A DNA stretch of 64,000 nucleotides from Datura wrightii. Its lineage: Eukaryota; Streptophyta; Magnoliopsida; Solanales; Solanaceae. The position numbers were made by a program, and so were the translations under genes. The notes below the pieces were generated by a model. The model did no database searches, was not told the DNA's origin, and saw nothing but the letters and a program-made list of their open reading frames with translations. The DNA lies in NCBI GenBank assembly GCA_035772735.1, contig JASDFA010000003.1, positions 159,704,501 through 159,768,500 of the forward strand, written 5' to 3'. Positions 44,863 through 57,227 of this stretch are shown piece by piece (the stretch's first letter is position 1; every line of letters begins with the position of its first letter).

Positions 44863-46662
44863 TATTGGATGAAGTTATTTTTTCCTTCCTAGAACCAAAA
44901 GGTGCTGTATTATTTCTATTTTTCCTGCTTGCTTTCGACCCTTTTCTTTGTCTGCTTCTCCCTCTTTTAGTGGGAGAGATTCCAACCTTGTCACACATTT
45001 CCTCCATATGAACTTGAGTATCACTGTCTTGCATTCTTTTTTTTGCAAAGCCATTATGTTTAATTACCTCATGATCTATGTTATCCACCATATCCTGAGA
45101 GCTAAAGTTTTCCATCATGTTGTTGTTCAGATCAACCACCAGATTAATAGGCGTCATATTTTTTATGTCGGAAGGTAAGCTGAAAGATTGCACTTTTTCT
45201 TGTATATTCTGGTTCATGATATCTTCTGCCCTTTCATGTAACTTATCTCTTTTCGCATTGTTGCCTTGCTGGCTGCTATCAGTGTTCCGACCCTCTTCTT
45301 GGGTGTGATCTCCTATTTTTTTGAATAAATCATTCTCATTATCCATATGACTATTTTGATCCGCTAACGAGAGTGTCCCTGTTCCATCACCCTGAACATT
45401 GTTTGAGCTGCCAGTTTTCTCTTCTTTTTTTTTTTGCATCTTATTCAGGATTTTGACATTGGTTTTTTTTGGGACTTTATTCTTCTTCTTCTTTTTCTTT
45501 ATTTGATTGAGCTTTTCCTTAAGAACAGATTTTTCTTTTTCCACCCCCGTGGCTGATTCTTCCTCAGCAATTTTGCTCACCTTGTGATCTTGATTTAGTG
45601 CCTTTTTTTTTGTCAAAGGAGAATTTTCATCCACCATAGGCCTATTTTCTTTAATAGTCCCAGTGTCTTGGTTTTATTCATCATACTTTGAACAACATTG
45701 ATTCGATTCCCAGTACTTTTACTGCTCCCACCAGTATCTCATTTTTCTTCATTTATTTGTTTCTCCATTTTTCTACATTGTGCAATAGAGTGTCCTAGGA
45801 TTCTACAATGCTTGCAGAACCTAGGCACACTCTCATATTCAAGTTTTTGAGTATACCCTTTCAGAGGGCTAGAGTCATCCTCTGTTCCAACCCAAATAGA
45901 GTTTAATTTCAGCTTAGTTAAGTCCACTTCTACCACTGTTCCAACCCAAACAGAGTTTAATTTCAGCTTAGTTAAGTCCATTTCTACCATAACTTTAGCC
46001 ATGCTAGGACGAGTTTTGTGGTCCGTAGCTAAATCCATCGACAACGGAGTGCCAAGAAGTTCAACTATTTATTTGACGTAATCCCATGTATGAAAATGGA
46101 AAGGTAAATCTGGTAAGAGAACCCATACAGGAACTAGAGGTGAATCCTCATTCGATTTGAAGCCCGGCGACCATTTCTCTAACTACATGATTTGTCCCTC
46201 AAAATCTATAGATCTCCTATACCACACATTTTAAAAATCCTCTTCCAAAGAGAAATCTAGAAAAACTGTGCGATAGTCATAAGCACCAATCTTCACTTTC
46301 CCTTTAACAGAGATTTTCTCCGCAAATTTCGATATAAGTTTTTCAATTTGAGGTTGAGTTCTTTGAAACTTACCCACAAGCGTGAATTTGCATTCCTCCG
46401 CCATATCTCCATAATAATCGCTTGCTTTAAAGAAGATAGCTCGTATTTCATTGTGGGTAGTGTACCTAGCCTTCACCTCCGGATTTCCATGTCTGAAATT
46501 GCTAGGGCTCGAAATTGCCGGAGCTTGAAGAGCAGTGGCATACCCTGATTTCACAGTGGTTTCGTTCGCTGCTGGTGTTCCCTTAGTCGTTGTTGTATTC
46601 ACCGGTTGAAGCGCCAAATTCGATGTCGCCGGTGTCCCCATCAGGTGGGGCGAGTGCCCCAT
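44846..46662 (-). pseudogene. LINE 3 ORF1 (RNA-binding gag-like protein)
   Basis: Start at 46662 (MGHSPHLMG) chosen because it follows a short 5' UTR inside the target duplication. DUF4283-like N-terminus (to about 46100) with TTHNEIRAIFFKASDYYG and KIGAYDYRTVFLDFSLEEDF; a stop comes next. Zinc knuckle CKHCRILGHSIAQC (CX2CX4HX4C, about 45810-45770). Lys-rich linker with a KKKKKKNK run and an Arg/Lys-rich C-terminus near 44930. Several stops divide it. An 18-codon tandem duplication lies before the knuckle. Confidence 0.82.
45884..45991 (-). repeat. 54-bp in-frame tandem duplication in LINE 3 ORF1
   Basis: Units 45884-45937 and 45938-45991 encode VE(M/V)DLTKLKLNS(V/I)WVGT twice. LINE 1 has a single unit at this place (VEIDLLKPQLDAIWVGL), so the duplication is specific to LINE 3 or a recent parent. 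Confidence 0.88.
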
Positions 46663-46743
46663 CGATGAGATTGGGGAAAAGTTACCGTTGTGAGAATTCA
46701 GATGAGAATGTACGGAGAGCCTTCTTTTAAAACAATTGTATAG

Positions 46744-46758
46744 ATTCAACATCTTATT
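46744..46758. repeat. Target-site duplication of LINE 3, right copy
   Basis: ATTCAACATCTTATT, identical to 40522-40536. Confidence 0.9.
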
Positions 46759-47120
46759 AATATGATAGTTGGGGAGATACAATTAGCCCACCAAACTACT
46801 TATAACTAAAGTGAATTCCTCGGATAATTTACCGCCCACGACTATTTAACACTTTAAATTACTAAATATAATAATTTTTTATTTATAAAATATAAAAAAT
46901 ATATTATAAAATATAATATCTTTTAAAAAAAATATTTCTTTTCCTCCTTCTTCTTCTTTATTTTTTCAATTTACTAAATTTTATTTTGTAAATTAAAAGC
47001 TCGAATTCCACCATTAATGAATTTTTTTTAAAAAAAAATACTATTTGCCTTCTCCTCCTCCTCCTTTATTTCTTCCTTCTTCTTTATTTTTCTAATTTTT
47101 ATTAATTTTTTTTATAAATT
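46759..47120. other. Non-genic AT-rich stretch with pyrimidine tracts
   Basis: CTCCTTCTTCTTCTTTATTT-like tracts occur twice (46937 and 47053) with CGAATTCCACCATTAATGAA between. The sequence continues on the far side of solo LTR B (AAATTTTACCATTGATGAA, 49440), which confirms that insertion. Confidence 0.6.
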
Positions 47121-49426
47121 TGTCACGCCCTGCCTTGGAAGGCATGACTGGCACCTGGTGCCCTACTAGGACCTGGACTGCTGGACTAGCTGAGCCTAGG
47201 CACTTCTGATGCCAGGCTGGCACTTACTCCGGATTTAAGAAAACGACGGGCTATATAATGACTGTAAATGCAACCTCCGGCCGACTAGGCCTATAGCCAC
47301 CTATAAGAAAACAACAGCTACCCAGAACAACTGAATCAATAGGGAACCTATGCGGGCCGACAAGGCTACCATGCTGTCTAGTTATTTCTGAATCAAGAAA
47401 ACAAGTGCTAAACTGCTAAGTGACCAACAAGATCACCTCTACCAACTGAATAAGTCCCCACACGGTCATTATAAATAAGCTAAAGCATACACACGGCCTC
47501 ACACGACCGGTACAGCTAACCACAGGGAATGTACAATCTGCAAGCCTCTAAGAATACTGATAAGATGGTTGGGATAGGGCCCCGGCCTAACCATACTGTA
47601 CAACAAAAGAAAAGGAATAAACCTCTAGCTGTCTAGCTCCGGATGACTGGAGTTGATGACTCTGTGTGTTGGCTAGAATTACGAGGGATCAGCTCCTCGT
47701 CTATGAGTACCTGCAGGCAAGTAATGCAGTGCCCCCAAACGGGCGTCAGTACCACTGGTACCGAGTATGCAAAGCAAATGGAACATAACTAAAGATAAAC
47801 AATAAACTGGTAGTTACTGAAATGACAGAGGATAGCTAAAACTGTCTGGAATAGCAGAATCTGTACCGAGCTTAAATGTACTGGAAAGAAGATAAGAATC
47901 ATACCTGTCGATGCGACGTCCTGCTATTTATCAACTTAATAAGTAACATATATATACGTATATATAACATACAAGAACCTATACCAGCCCCCATAAGCCG
48001 GAAGGTGCCAATTAACACGCAATCTATATACCCCTACCCGGGTCAAACCATCCAAATATAAATTCACTCCACTCACCTAATAACTACGAGCATCCCGTCG
48101 GCCCCCTGGGTATTCAGCTTGGGCTCTCTGGGCCCCTGACTATAACTGTATCTGAGTCCGGAGGATTTCTGTAACTGTAATCTGAGATTTGTATCTGTAA
48201 TCTGTAATCTGTAATTTGTGCCCTAGGCGCAAGCACCAATAGGGTATGCTATAATACTGATCAGCCTGCTATGGGGAATGCTGCATCCCATCTTCGTCCT
48301 ACTGCGGACGGCATGCCACTCCTTGGAGTGACATATCCTCACTTTCTGGCGGGTGAGTCGACATAACTATTAACCCTGGGGCGGCAAGGAAGCTCTAAGG
48401 GTGCCCACATAAAACAACCAAGTCTCAACAAGCAATAATAATCACATATAACATGGATAATAAATCTGATAATACTGTTCATGTTGTGATATTCTATTCT
48501 GAATCTCTGGCTGAATTAAACTGAATCTGACACTAAGTCTGAAATAATATCTCGCTGTTTGATACTAATTTACTGACTTTTGTTCTGAATATGGCATAAT
48601 AATACAAACATACTTAATACTCGGCTTCTGGAACTTCCTTCTGGGATTTATTCTATTTTACTATACTAGAATTACTAACTTGCCGAAGGAACTAACTTTA
48701 CATACCTCAGTTGTCGGCTTTCCGGCTAACTGGCGTAACTCGGCCAATATTCAGCTATTTCTTCCAACTGTAATCATATTCATAGCAATTAGAACTAAAT
48801 TCATCAATATTCCGGAAGAAAATGCTACTTTGAATATATATATAGCCCAAACTTTGACTTATCGAAAAACAGCCGAAAACTTGCTATTTCTCGGAAGTCC
48901 AGAAGGGAGAAATACTCACTTTAGGGCTAGGAGTATATTGACACTAATTTGGAGCAATTCCACTTACCTTATCTCGGCAGGACGACGATTCTCCGGCCGA
49001 ATTTCACGAAACTAACTCCGCAGGAATTCTCCCGGCAGCTTAATACTTCACTACCCAAGATTAATTCGAGTTTGGACTGCGTTTAATAGCGTAAACGGAC
49101 GAAATTTCAAGGAAATCCCTTGTATCCTCTGTTTTCTGGTTACTCTCTAGAAATTATAAGTTAGAATGAAATAAAACCGAAGTGGAAGGGTTTATATACT
49201 TGAGGCTGAACCTCACCTCCATGGCACGTTGGCCATCGCGGAGGTGAGCCCTCCGTGACACGTTGTCCATCGCGGAGGGGGTCTGCCCAGCCTCCTCTTG
49301 TGATGGTTTGACGTGATGCTTGTCCGGTCTTCCCCCCGACCTTTTTCGAGCATGTATGACATCCTAAAACTCTTAACCAACATGCAAATAAACCATCTAA
49401 ATGTCAAGAATTTACGGGATGTAACA
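47121..49426 (-). mobile_element. Solo LTR B (TGTTACATCCC...GGGCGTGACA type)
   Basis: On the minus strand it starts TGTTACATCCCGTAAATTC and ends CAGGGCGTGACA, 2306 bp. It is flanked by a perfect 5-bp duplication AAATT (47116-47120 and 49427-49431). A minus-strand TATATAAACCC (about 49195) could be its TATA box. Related in ends and size to solo LTR A but diverged inside. No internal domain, so it was left by recombination between two LTRs. GC content is higher than the surroundings. Confidence 0.85.
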
Positions 49427-49431
49427 AAATT

Positions 49432-49790
49432 AAAATCTCAAATTTTACCATTGATGAAAATTTTGAAGATTCAAAATTGAAATTTGATTTTGAAAAATTA
49501 AAATAATTTTGGATTGGTGTGGTTTTAAAAATTTGAGAACATCTTAAGGAGTTTATATATCAAATTTAGGATGATTTGATGTGGTTTTGAATAAAATTTT
49601 AACTTCAATCTTGAATTCCTCCATGGATGATGTTTGAAGCTTCAGAGTTGAAACTTGGGTTTGAAAAATTAAAACAATTTTGAAATGGGTGTGATTCCAA
49701 AAACTAGAGAACACATTGAAAAATTTATATCTCAAATTTAGGATGATTTAATATAGATTATTTGATATGATTTTGAATAAAATTGTATGA
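49432..49790 (+). repeat. Tandem duplication, about 175 bp period
   Basis: Two diverged units share GATTTTGAAAAATTAAAA/GGTTTGAAAAATTAAAAC, AAATTTAGGATGATTT and TGATTTTGAATAAAATT. Probably part of an unclassified transposon family also touched at 39840-40130. Confidence 0.65.
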
Positions 49791-50471
49791 ATTTAAGTTC
49801 ATGCTGTTGTGGTAGTATTAAATTTGTATGGAAGTTATATACAATGTTTGTTGTAGATGTATCAAAATTTTAAAAATGTAATATGAATTTTTATAAAAAT
49901 TTTATATTATTAGATACACATTTCATACCGAATTTGAGTGAATTTTTTAAGATTTGAGCAAGATATACACATTTATACTGATTTTATACAATTTTAATAC
50001 ACAAAATTTTGAGCGAGATATATACATTTTATACTATTCTTATACCCGAAAATTTGAGTGAAAATTTGAGCAATTTTTTAAATAAAAAAGCTAATATTAT
50101 ATTTTGTAAACTAAAAAATTTTCATATATTTTATTATATTAAGTACTATTTATGTATGTATATATATATATATGAAATTTGGCCCTTCCTTTAAGGATTT
50201 TGAAAATCATGTGCTTTTGTTTGGGTTGTGGCCTCATTAGTAATTTAGGATTTGCATGATTGAGCGTTGAACTCAGCCCAATATATTTTGAAAAGTGATC
50301 TCAAAATTTGGAAAACAATTAACAAAAGAAATACATTCCTAAAAAAAGCTATCACGTCATTTTTGATGAAATAAGGCAGAGTCCTAAGCATCTTTATATA
50401 GCAAAATTGTCAATGTTTTCCCCTACACAATGCTAATCTTATCTTTAAAGAAAATATAGTCTTCAACAATA
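49791..50471. other. Non-genic AT-rich stretch
   Basis: Contains a partial repetition of GAGC(A/G)AGATATACACATTT-like phrases (about 49960 and 50015) and a short TA run at 50160. No coding. Confidence 0.5.
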
Positions 50472-50607
50472 AAATTATACTACGAGCTGCCTTATTTTCT
50501 TTCGAGGAACAAACCGATAATCAAACTAAAAACCAACTTAAATTATACTACGAGCTGCCTTATTTTCTTTCGAGGAACAAACCGATAATCAAACTAAAAA
50601 CCAACTT
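50472..50607 (+). repeat. 68-bp perfect tandem duplication
   Basis: Units 50472-50539 and 50540-50607, both from AAATTATACTACGAGC to AAAAACCAACTT. No difference seen, hence recent. Confidence 0.93.
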
Positions 50608-52411
50608 TAGGAGGAAAGGGACAAATATAGAATGATAAACACCATATAGAGTCCACCTCTTTTGGCTCATTATGCCTATAAGGCCACCCATTTTACCTTA
50701 TACTTCCCTTAACTTAATCAGCTTATACCTTAAATTTTGAAAATAAATAATCATGAATGCGCAACGAAATTATGTATAGACTTTTTCCTTCGAAAGGAAT
50801 AGGATTGAAACATATAAAGGACACGGGTGTAGGGAGAAATTTTAAGTATTTATGGGTAAAATTGCGCGTAAATCTATAAACACCATAAAATGATCATCGC
50901 TTACCCCGTAACGTTCATGAGAACACCACTTTCGCTTTTATACCCTTTCAAACTAAACAACTAACAAGAATAAAAATAAACACAATGATAAATCTTGATA
51001 AATGCATTTAATTAGACGATTTTCACAAATTGATAGCGAAAATAAAATGCATAATCGAATACATACAATATGCATCTAATAACGGAGGAGGCATGAGATT
51101 CCACAGGAATTTAAATGAAGCCAGCGAAGAAATCAAAATATTGAAGCAAAAGAGTAAGTAATGTTACCTCTCTTGGTTTAGTGAACCGAGACTGTGTAGA
51201 GTTGAGTTGGCACTTCACAAGAGAATTTTTATGGAGAAAAGGACCAAAATAGTACATTATCTCTGACTTAGGATTTAAAATCAGCCATATTCTTTTACAT
51301 AAAACCACTAATAGTCCATTGGTACACTTTTAGTCACTCCTAAATATTATGTTAAATTTAACAGAGATGGACTCAATAGCCTGCAATGGACTCAGATAAC
51401 TCCGCCCGCCACACTAGTATCCGGAACATAATCTGCACCCTGAAAGAGAGTAGCAAGTATAGTATGAATACATAAGTATAGTATGAATACATAAATAATG
51501 TGTACCATTAAATATCATAGAACAATTAAGTGTACATATAATTCACGCTTCAAGTATAAATAAATAACACATATTTATACAGTGTAGGAGAAGTGACCAA
51601 CTTTTTCAAGTGTGAGCGTCACCAAGGCCAGTGTAGGACACCTACCTCACACGTGCAGGCGCCATATTGTTTGTAAAACATTTTCAAAGTAAATGTTCTA
51701 AGCTACATTCAGATGCAAGATGCAGTGCATATCTCAAATTTCATGATTCAATTTCAGCTTATTAATTTTAGTTTCATTAAATGAATTGCTTAAATTTACT
51801 TTAATTTACTATATTTCATTATACTTATTTAGCTCAGAATAGTATTGTTCCCCACTTAGGGTGTGGTCAACAAAACTTACGGGGTACTTTTTTGGTGGTA
51901 CTTAGTCCATTTGGGTTTGCTACATTATGTGAAAGGTGTTGAGGACATAGGTGACATTGTTTGTGGTTAGTTCTAGGATTTTCTATTAGGTCGTTAGACA
52001 TCGTTGACTCATCCTAGTGTAGCATGCTTTTTCTAGACTTTATGTTATTTTTAGACGTTAATGCTATTCCCCTGGAAATATTTTAAGCTAATTACTCATG
52101 TGAATATGGATTTAAAAATTACTGTCAGAATGATTAGAATAGGGAATATCTGTAGCTTGTCGTCCATATATGCTAGAGGATTTGATAAGTCTTCTCTCAA
52201 AATTAAGTTCATGAAACTCACCAACGATTACTGAGAGTTACTGAACCTAATTCAGTTATATCACAAGTGCTAAAGAATGAAATTGAAAAACACATAACAA
52301 TACCGTGAAAAAGCTTCTTGCTCAAGGGAATAATAAAAATATACATATCGAATAAGCTTATATTAATTCACGCGAGCAGGTTTTAGATTACAACTCTATA
52401 ATCCAAGAGAC
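50608..52411. other. Non-genic stretch left of Copia 2
   Basis: No gene. AAGTATAGTATGAATACAT is repeated side by side at 51456-51493. 51600-51660 resembles phrases at 26510-26730. 51840-52070 (GGGGTACTTTTTTGGTGGTA and neighbours) looks like non-coding retrotransposon sequence but could not be delimited. Confidence 0.45.
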
Positions 52412-53128
52412 TGTTTGGTTTTTGGTCTTTTTCCCTTCATACGTGGATAACTAAAAGTCCAATTTAGACCAGCCCATTTTTGTCCATAAGCCCACTATCA
52501 TGGAGCATACGTAAGACTTCTTTAGATCTTACTTTTGGTGATACAAGATTAAATTATAGCAGCCATATAGAAAGAAAAAAGGTAGATTTTCGCACAGAAA
52601 ATTTCAGCCCTAGCAGTCCGCTTTTTAATTGTCATTTCTGCTTTGTTTCTTGTCCGATTGAGCTAATCTTTGAATATATTATTTTTATCATCTTATTCTT
52701 TGATTGAGAATTGACATAAGTGGATTTGAAGTCCTGTAGCTCCAGATTTTAGTCCGTGAATAGTAGCTGCATTTTTGGGTTAGTTTTGAGTGTTATCTCA
52801 TATATATTATTGCTTGTTGTTTGGTACTTGTTTGGTGGCCATTTTGGAGAAAATTCTTGTAACTCTTGTTGATTATAGTGGAGTTTCGGTCCCGTGACTT
52901 TTTACTCTTCACACTGAAGAGGTTTTTCCATGTTTATTTGGTGATCTTGTGTGGTTGATTTATTTTGTCTTGCGATATTCATATTTTTTGATAATTAGTT
53001 TATGCCTAGACCTATTTAAAATCTTATTTGAGGTATCCTCTTGGTTCAAATAGATTGAAAAAATTTAGACTTGGGTATTCTTCTGCTGCTACCTTGTTAT
53101 GTACTTTTATTTGTACTTTATTTTTCCA
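52412..53128 (+). repeat. 5' LTR of Copia 2
   Basis: Begins TGTTTGGTTTTTGGTC. About 717 bp, collinear with 57228-57939; shared landmarks include GATTTTCGCACA, CCCTAGCAG, TAGCTCCAGA and GGGTATTCTTCTGCTGCTAC. The 3' boundary is set by the primer site and is approximate. Confidence 0.85.
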
Positions 53129-53134
53129 AAAAAG

Positions 53135-53152
53135 TGGTATAAGATCTTGTGC
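53135..53152 (+). other. Primer-binding site of Copia 2
   Basis: TGGTAT-AAGATC resembles the methionine-tRNA-type TGGTATCAGAGC with a base lost and others changed. It lies six bases after the LTR. Confidence 0.6.
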
Positions 53153-53177
53153 TTATTGTTGATTATCTATTTGAATG

Positions 53178-53945
53178 ATGGAGGTAAATATGAGTAAGAT
53201 GATGCATTTGAATGGAAGTAATTATCATATTTGGAAAGACAATATGAAAGATCTTCTATTTGTCACGTAAATGCATTTACTTGTGTTTGCTTCTAGCAAA
53301 CCTGAATCTATGAATAATTGGAAATTTAAGAACCTACAGGTTTGTGGTTATATTAGACAGTGGGTCGAAGATAATGTTAGAAACCATATTGTGAATAAGA
53401 CACATGCTAGAAGTTTGTGGAATAAACTCGGGACACTTTATGCTTCAAAGACTGGCAATAACAAGTTCTTCTTGCTGAAACAATTGATGAATATCACATA
53501 TAAAGAGCGCACTTCTATTTATGATCATATAAATGATTTTCATCGTGTTCTTGACCAATTTCCTAGAATGGGTGTAATGCTCGATGAAGAGATACAGGGA
53601 CTTTGACTTCTTAATACTCTGCCAGACTCTTGGGAAACTCTTCGAGTTTGTTTGACCAATTCTTCTCCCGATGGTGTTGTAACTATGGAATATGCTAAGA
53701 GTGTTGTCTTAAATGAAGAGATGAGAAGATCTCAGGCCTCATATTCTTCAGTTTCACACTCCGATGTTTTGGTTACTGAAGATAGGGGGAGAAGCAAGTT
53801 TAGGGCTCAGAATGACAGAGATAAAAGTAGAAGCAAGTCAAAGTATAAGTACAAGAACTTTATATATGACTTGTAACAAGAAAGGGCATATCAAGAAATA
53901 TTGTTACGAGTACAAGAGAGATATGAGACAACAAAAGAAAGATGG
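53178..53945 (+). pseudogene. Copia 2 gag pseudogene
   Basis: Start at 53178 (MMEVNMSKM). Phrases: LNGSNYHIWKDNMKDLLF, then a stop at about 53268, then LWNKLGTLYASKTGNNKFFL, LMNITYKE and HINDFHRVLDQF, as in UBN2/gag of Copia. Stops also after IQGL (53606). The zinc knuckle (about 53868-53915) reads TCNKKGHIKKYC with the first Cys pair incomplete, following a frameshift. Confidence 0.82.
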
Positions 53946-56900
53946 CGATAGTGAAAATCGTATTACTATTGTTGCTAAAGATGATCTTCTTGTTGCATGT
54001 GGTAAAAATGTCATTAATCTTGTTTGGGGTGATTCTAGTTGGTTTGTGAATTATGGTACAACTTCTCATGTCACCCTAAAGAAAGAATTATTTTCTTCTG
54101 ATACTCTAGATAATTTTGGAATGTTGAAAATGAAAAACAATGATGAGGTTGAGGTACTTGGCATTGTCACAGTTTGTTTGAAAAGTAAAAATGATTCCAG
54201 ATTAGTTCTTAACAATGTCAAGCATGCTCCACATGTTCGCCAGAATTTAATTTATATAGGAAATCTTTATGGTGAGGGTTATTGTAATACCTTTAGTGGT
54301 GGCCAGTGGAAGCTTACTAAATGTTTAATGGTGGTGGCTCGAGGTAACAAGTTGTCTAACTTGTATGTATTTCAATGCTCTATTTCTGGAGGCTCAATAA
54401 ATTTGGTAGAGAATGATACTTAATCAGAGTTATGACATAGGAGGCCGAGTCATATGAGTGAGAAGGGGATTGATAGTTTGGCTAAGAAAAAATTTCTTTC
54501 AGGAGTGAAACTAGCAAAGTCGAAGAAGTGTGTTCATTACTTAGCCGGTAAATAGAAAAGAGTTTCTTTTCAGAGTCATCCGCCTTCAAGAAAGCTTGAA
54601 TTGCTGGAGTTGGTACATTCTGATTTGTGTGATCCTTTTAACGTAAAGTCTCATGGTGGTGCACTTTACTTTGTCACCTTTATTGATGATCATTCTCGCA
54701 AACTTTGGGTATTTCCTTTGAAGTCCAAGGATCAAGTACTTAATGTGTTCAAGAATTTCCAGGCCTTGGTTAGAGATAACAGGGAAGAAAATGAAATGCA
54801 TCCGCTCAAACAATGGTGGTAAATATATTTCTCCTTTTGATAACTATTATAGAGAATGGGGTATTCGACATCAGAAAAATCCTCCAAAAACTCCTCAGTT
54901 AAATGGTTTAGCAGAGAGGATGAATAGAACTTTAGTTGAGAGGGTAAGATGTTTGCTTTCCGATGCTAAGCTATCATATTCCTTTTGGGTCGAAGCACTT
55001 AATACTGCTTCTTATGTTATTAATTTATCTCCTAATGCTACTTTGGATGGTGATGTCCCTGACAAAGTCTGGTTTGGTAAAATTATCTCGTATGATCACT
55101 TGAGAGTCTTTGCGTGCAAAGTCTTTGTACATGTTCCTAAGGATGAAAGGTCAAAATTGGATGTTAAAACCAAGCAATGTATCTTCATTAGTTATGGTCA
55201 AGATGAATTTGGCTATCGTTTCTATGATCCAGTTAAGAAGAAACTTGTTAGAAGCAGTGATCTTATGTTCTTTGAAGACCAAACAATTGAAGATTTTGAC
55301 AATGTTGAGAAGGTTGATTCTCAGAGCAGTGAGAGCTTAGTTGATGTTGATCCATTTCTTGCAACTATTGCAACTGAAGAAAATCTTCAAAATCAAGTTG
55401 ATAATGAAGATGGTGATTATGTTCAGAATGATCAGCATGATGTTATTGATGCTCTAGTGCAAGATGATGTAGCTAGCCAACAACCAGTTGCTATTGATGT
55501 TCCAGTGCAAGATGATGTAGTTGGCCAGGAACCAACTGCTATGGATGCTACACAAAGTTCTCTCAGAAGATCGACTAGAGAGAAAATTTCTTCATCTCGT
55601 TATTCTCCCAGTGAGTATGTACTTTTGACTGATGGGGGGAGGGCGGGGGGGACCTGAGAGTTTTGATGAGGTCATGGATAGTGAAGAAAAAGAAAGGTGG
55701 TTTCATGCTATGGAAGATGAGATTAAATCCTTACATGATAATCATACCTTTGATTTGGTTAAGCTGCCTAAAGACAGAAAAGCTTTGAAACATAGGTAGT
55801 TTTTAGGATGAAACATGAAGATGGAAACTATGTTCTACATTATAAGGCTAGATTAGTTGTAAAGGGATTTAACCAGAAAAAAAGGAGTTGATTTTGATGA
55901 GATATTCTCTCTAGTTGCGAAGATATCATTCATTCATGTGGTTCTAGGCTTAGCCGCAAGTCTTGATTTAGAGGTTGAGCAAATGGATGTTAAAACTGAT
56001 TTTCTCCATGGTGACTCAGATGAAAAAATTTATATGGAGCAGTTAGAAGGTTTTGAAGTCAAGGGAAAAGAGAATTATATTTGCAAATTGAAGAAGAGTT
56101 TGTATGGTTTGAAACAAGCTCCTAGATAGTGGTACAGGAAGTTTGGTTCTTTTATGAGTCAGCAAGGCTTTAGGAAGACTTTTTCAGACCATTGAGTTTT
56201 TGTGCAAAAATTTTGTGATAGTGAATTTATTATTTTATTACTTTATGTTGATGACATGCTTGTTGTTGGTCATAATGCTTGCAGGATTCAGAAGTTGAAG
56301 AAAGATTTGAATAAGTCTTTTGCTATGAAAGACTTAGGACCAGCAAGACAGATTTTTGGCATGCAAATTGTCTGTGACAGAGAGGCCAAGAAGTTATGGT
56401 TATCACAAGAGAAGTACATTCAGAAAGTACTTTACAGGTTCAACATGGATAAAGCTAAGGTTGTCAGTACACTTTTAGCTATGCACTTCAAATTGAGCAC
56501 GAAGCAGTGTCCTTCCGGTGATTATGAGAAGGAAGATATGAAGAAAGTTTCTTATGCTTCAGCTATTGGTTGTTTGATGTATACAATGATTTGTACAAGA
56601 CCAGATATTGCTCATGTTATTGTATTTTTAGCCATTTTCTTTCTAATATAGGAAGAGAGTATTGGAATGCAGTAAAGTGGATAATGAGATATATTTGTGG
56701 CACTTCTAATTTGAGTTTGTATTTTGGAACAGGAAAACCTATTCTCTATGGTTACATTGATTTTTGATGTGGCAGGTGATGTTGATATTCGCAAATCTAC
56801 TTCAGGCTATTTGGTTACTTTTGTAGGGGGAGGTGTATCTTCGCAATCTAGATTGCAAAAATATGTTGCTTTATCTACTACAGAAGTTGAGCTTATTATT

Positions 56901-57182
56901 ACTGTTGAAGCTTGTAAAGAGTTGCTCTGGATGAAGAGATTCTTGGGGGAACTTGGTTGTGCTCAGGAGAGGTACGTGCTTTATTGCGAAAGTCAAAGTA
57001 CTATTCATTTTGGCAAGAACTTTACATTTGATGGTTGGTCTAAATACATTGATGTGAGATATCATTGGATTCGAGATGTGTTGGATTCTATGTTTTTTGA
57101 ACTTGAGAAGATTCATACTGATGATAATGATTCCGACATGATCACTAAAGCTTTGTTAAAGGAAAATTTTGAAGTTGCATGA
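53946..57182 (+). pseudogene. Copia 2 pol pseudogene (PR-INT-RT-RH)
   Basis: Protease: WFVNYGTTSHVT (54040), where the family has D[ST]GA, so the catalytic Asp is Asn. Integrase: HRRPSHMSEKGID zinc-finger part, LVHSDLCDPF (first Asp), SNNGGKY (54806, family DNGGEY; catalytic Asp replaced by Asn), then LAERMNRTLVERVR with the Glu. RT: AASLDLEVEQMDVKTDFLHG (55950), KSLYGLKQAPR-stop, LLYVDDMLVVG (56240, intact YVDD). RNase H: STSGYLVTFVGG (56800) to the end EVA-stop (57182). Frameshifts near 54780, 55655 and 56640; stops near 54423, 54555, 55797, 56129 and 56195. Confidence 0.87.
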
Positions 57183-57227
57183 TCACCGGGATGACGATCT
57201 CCTCTACATAGTCGGGAGGAGGAGAAT

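Larger units (their letters stand above)
40537..46743 (-). mobile_element. Nearly full-length L1-type LINE (LINE 3)
   Basis: Minus-strand non-LTR element of 6.2 kb with a perfect 15-bp target duplication (ATTCAACATCTTATT) and a T-run at 40537-40545 (poly(A) tail). 5' UTR of about 80 bp (46743-46663), ORF1, a slight ORF1/ORF2 overlap, and ORF2 with RNase H. Least decayed of the three LINEs; RT alone is open over 421 codons. Closely related to LINE 1 in ORF1. Confidence 0.92.

Noticed and set aside
48680..49015. Open frame of 111 codons inside solo LTR B
   Set aside because: No family resemblance and it lies in an LTR; random open frame in GC-richer DNA.
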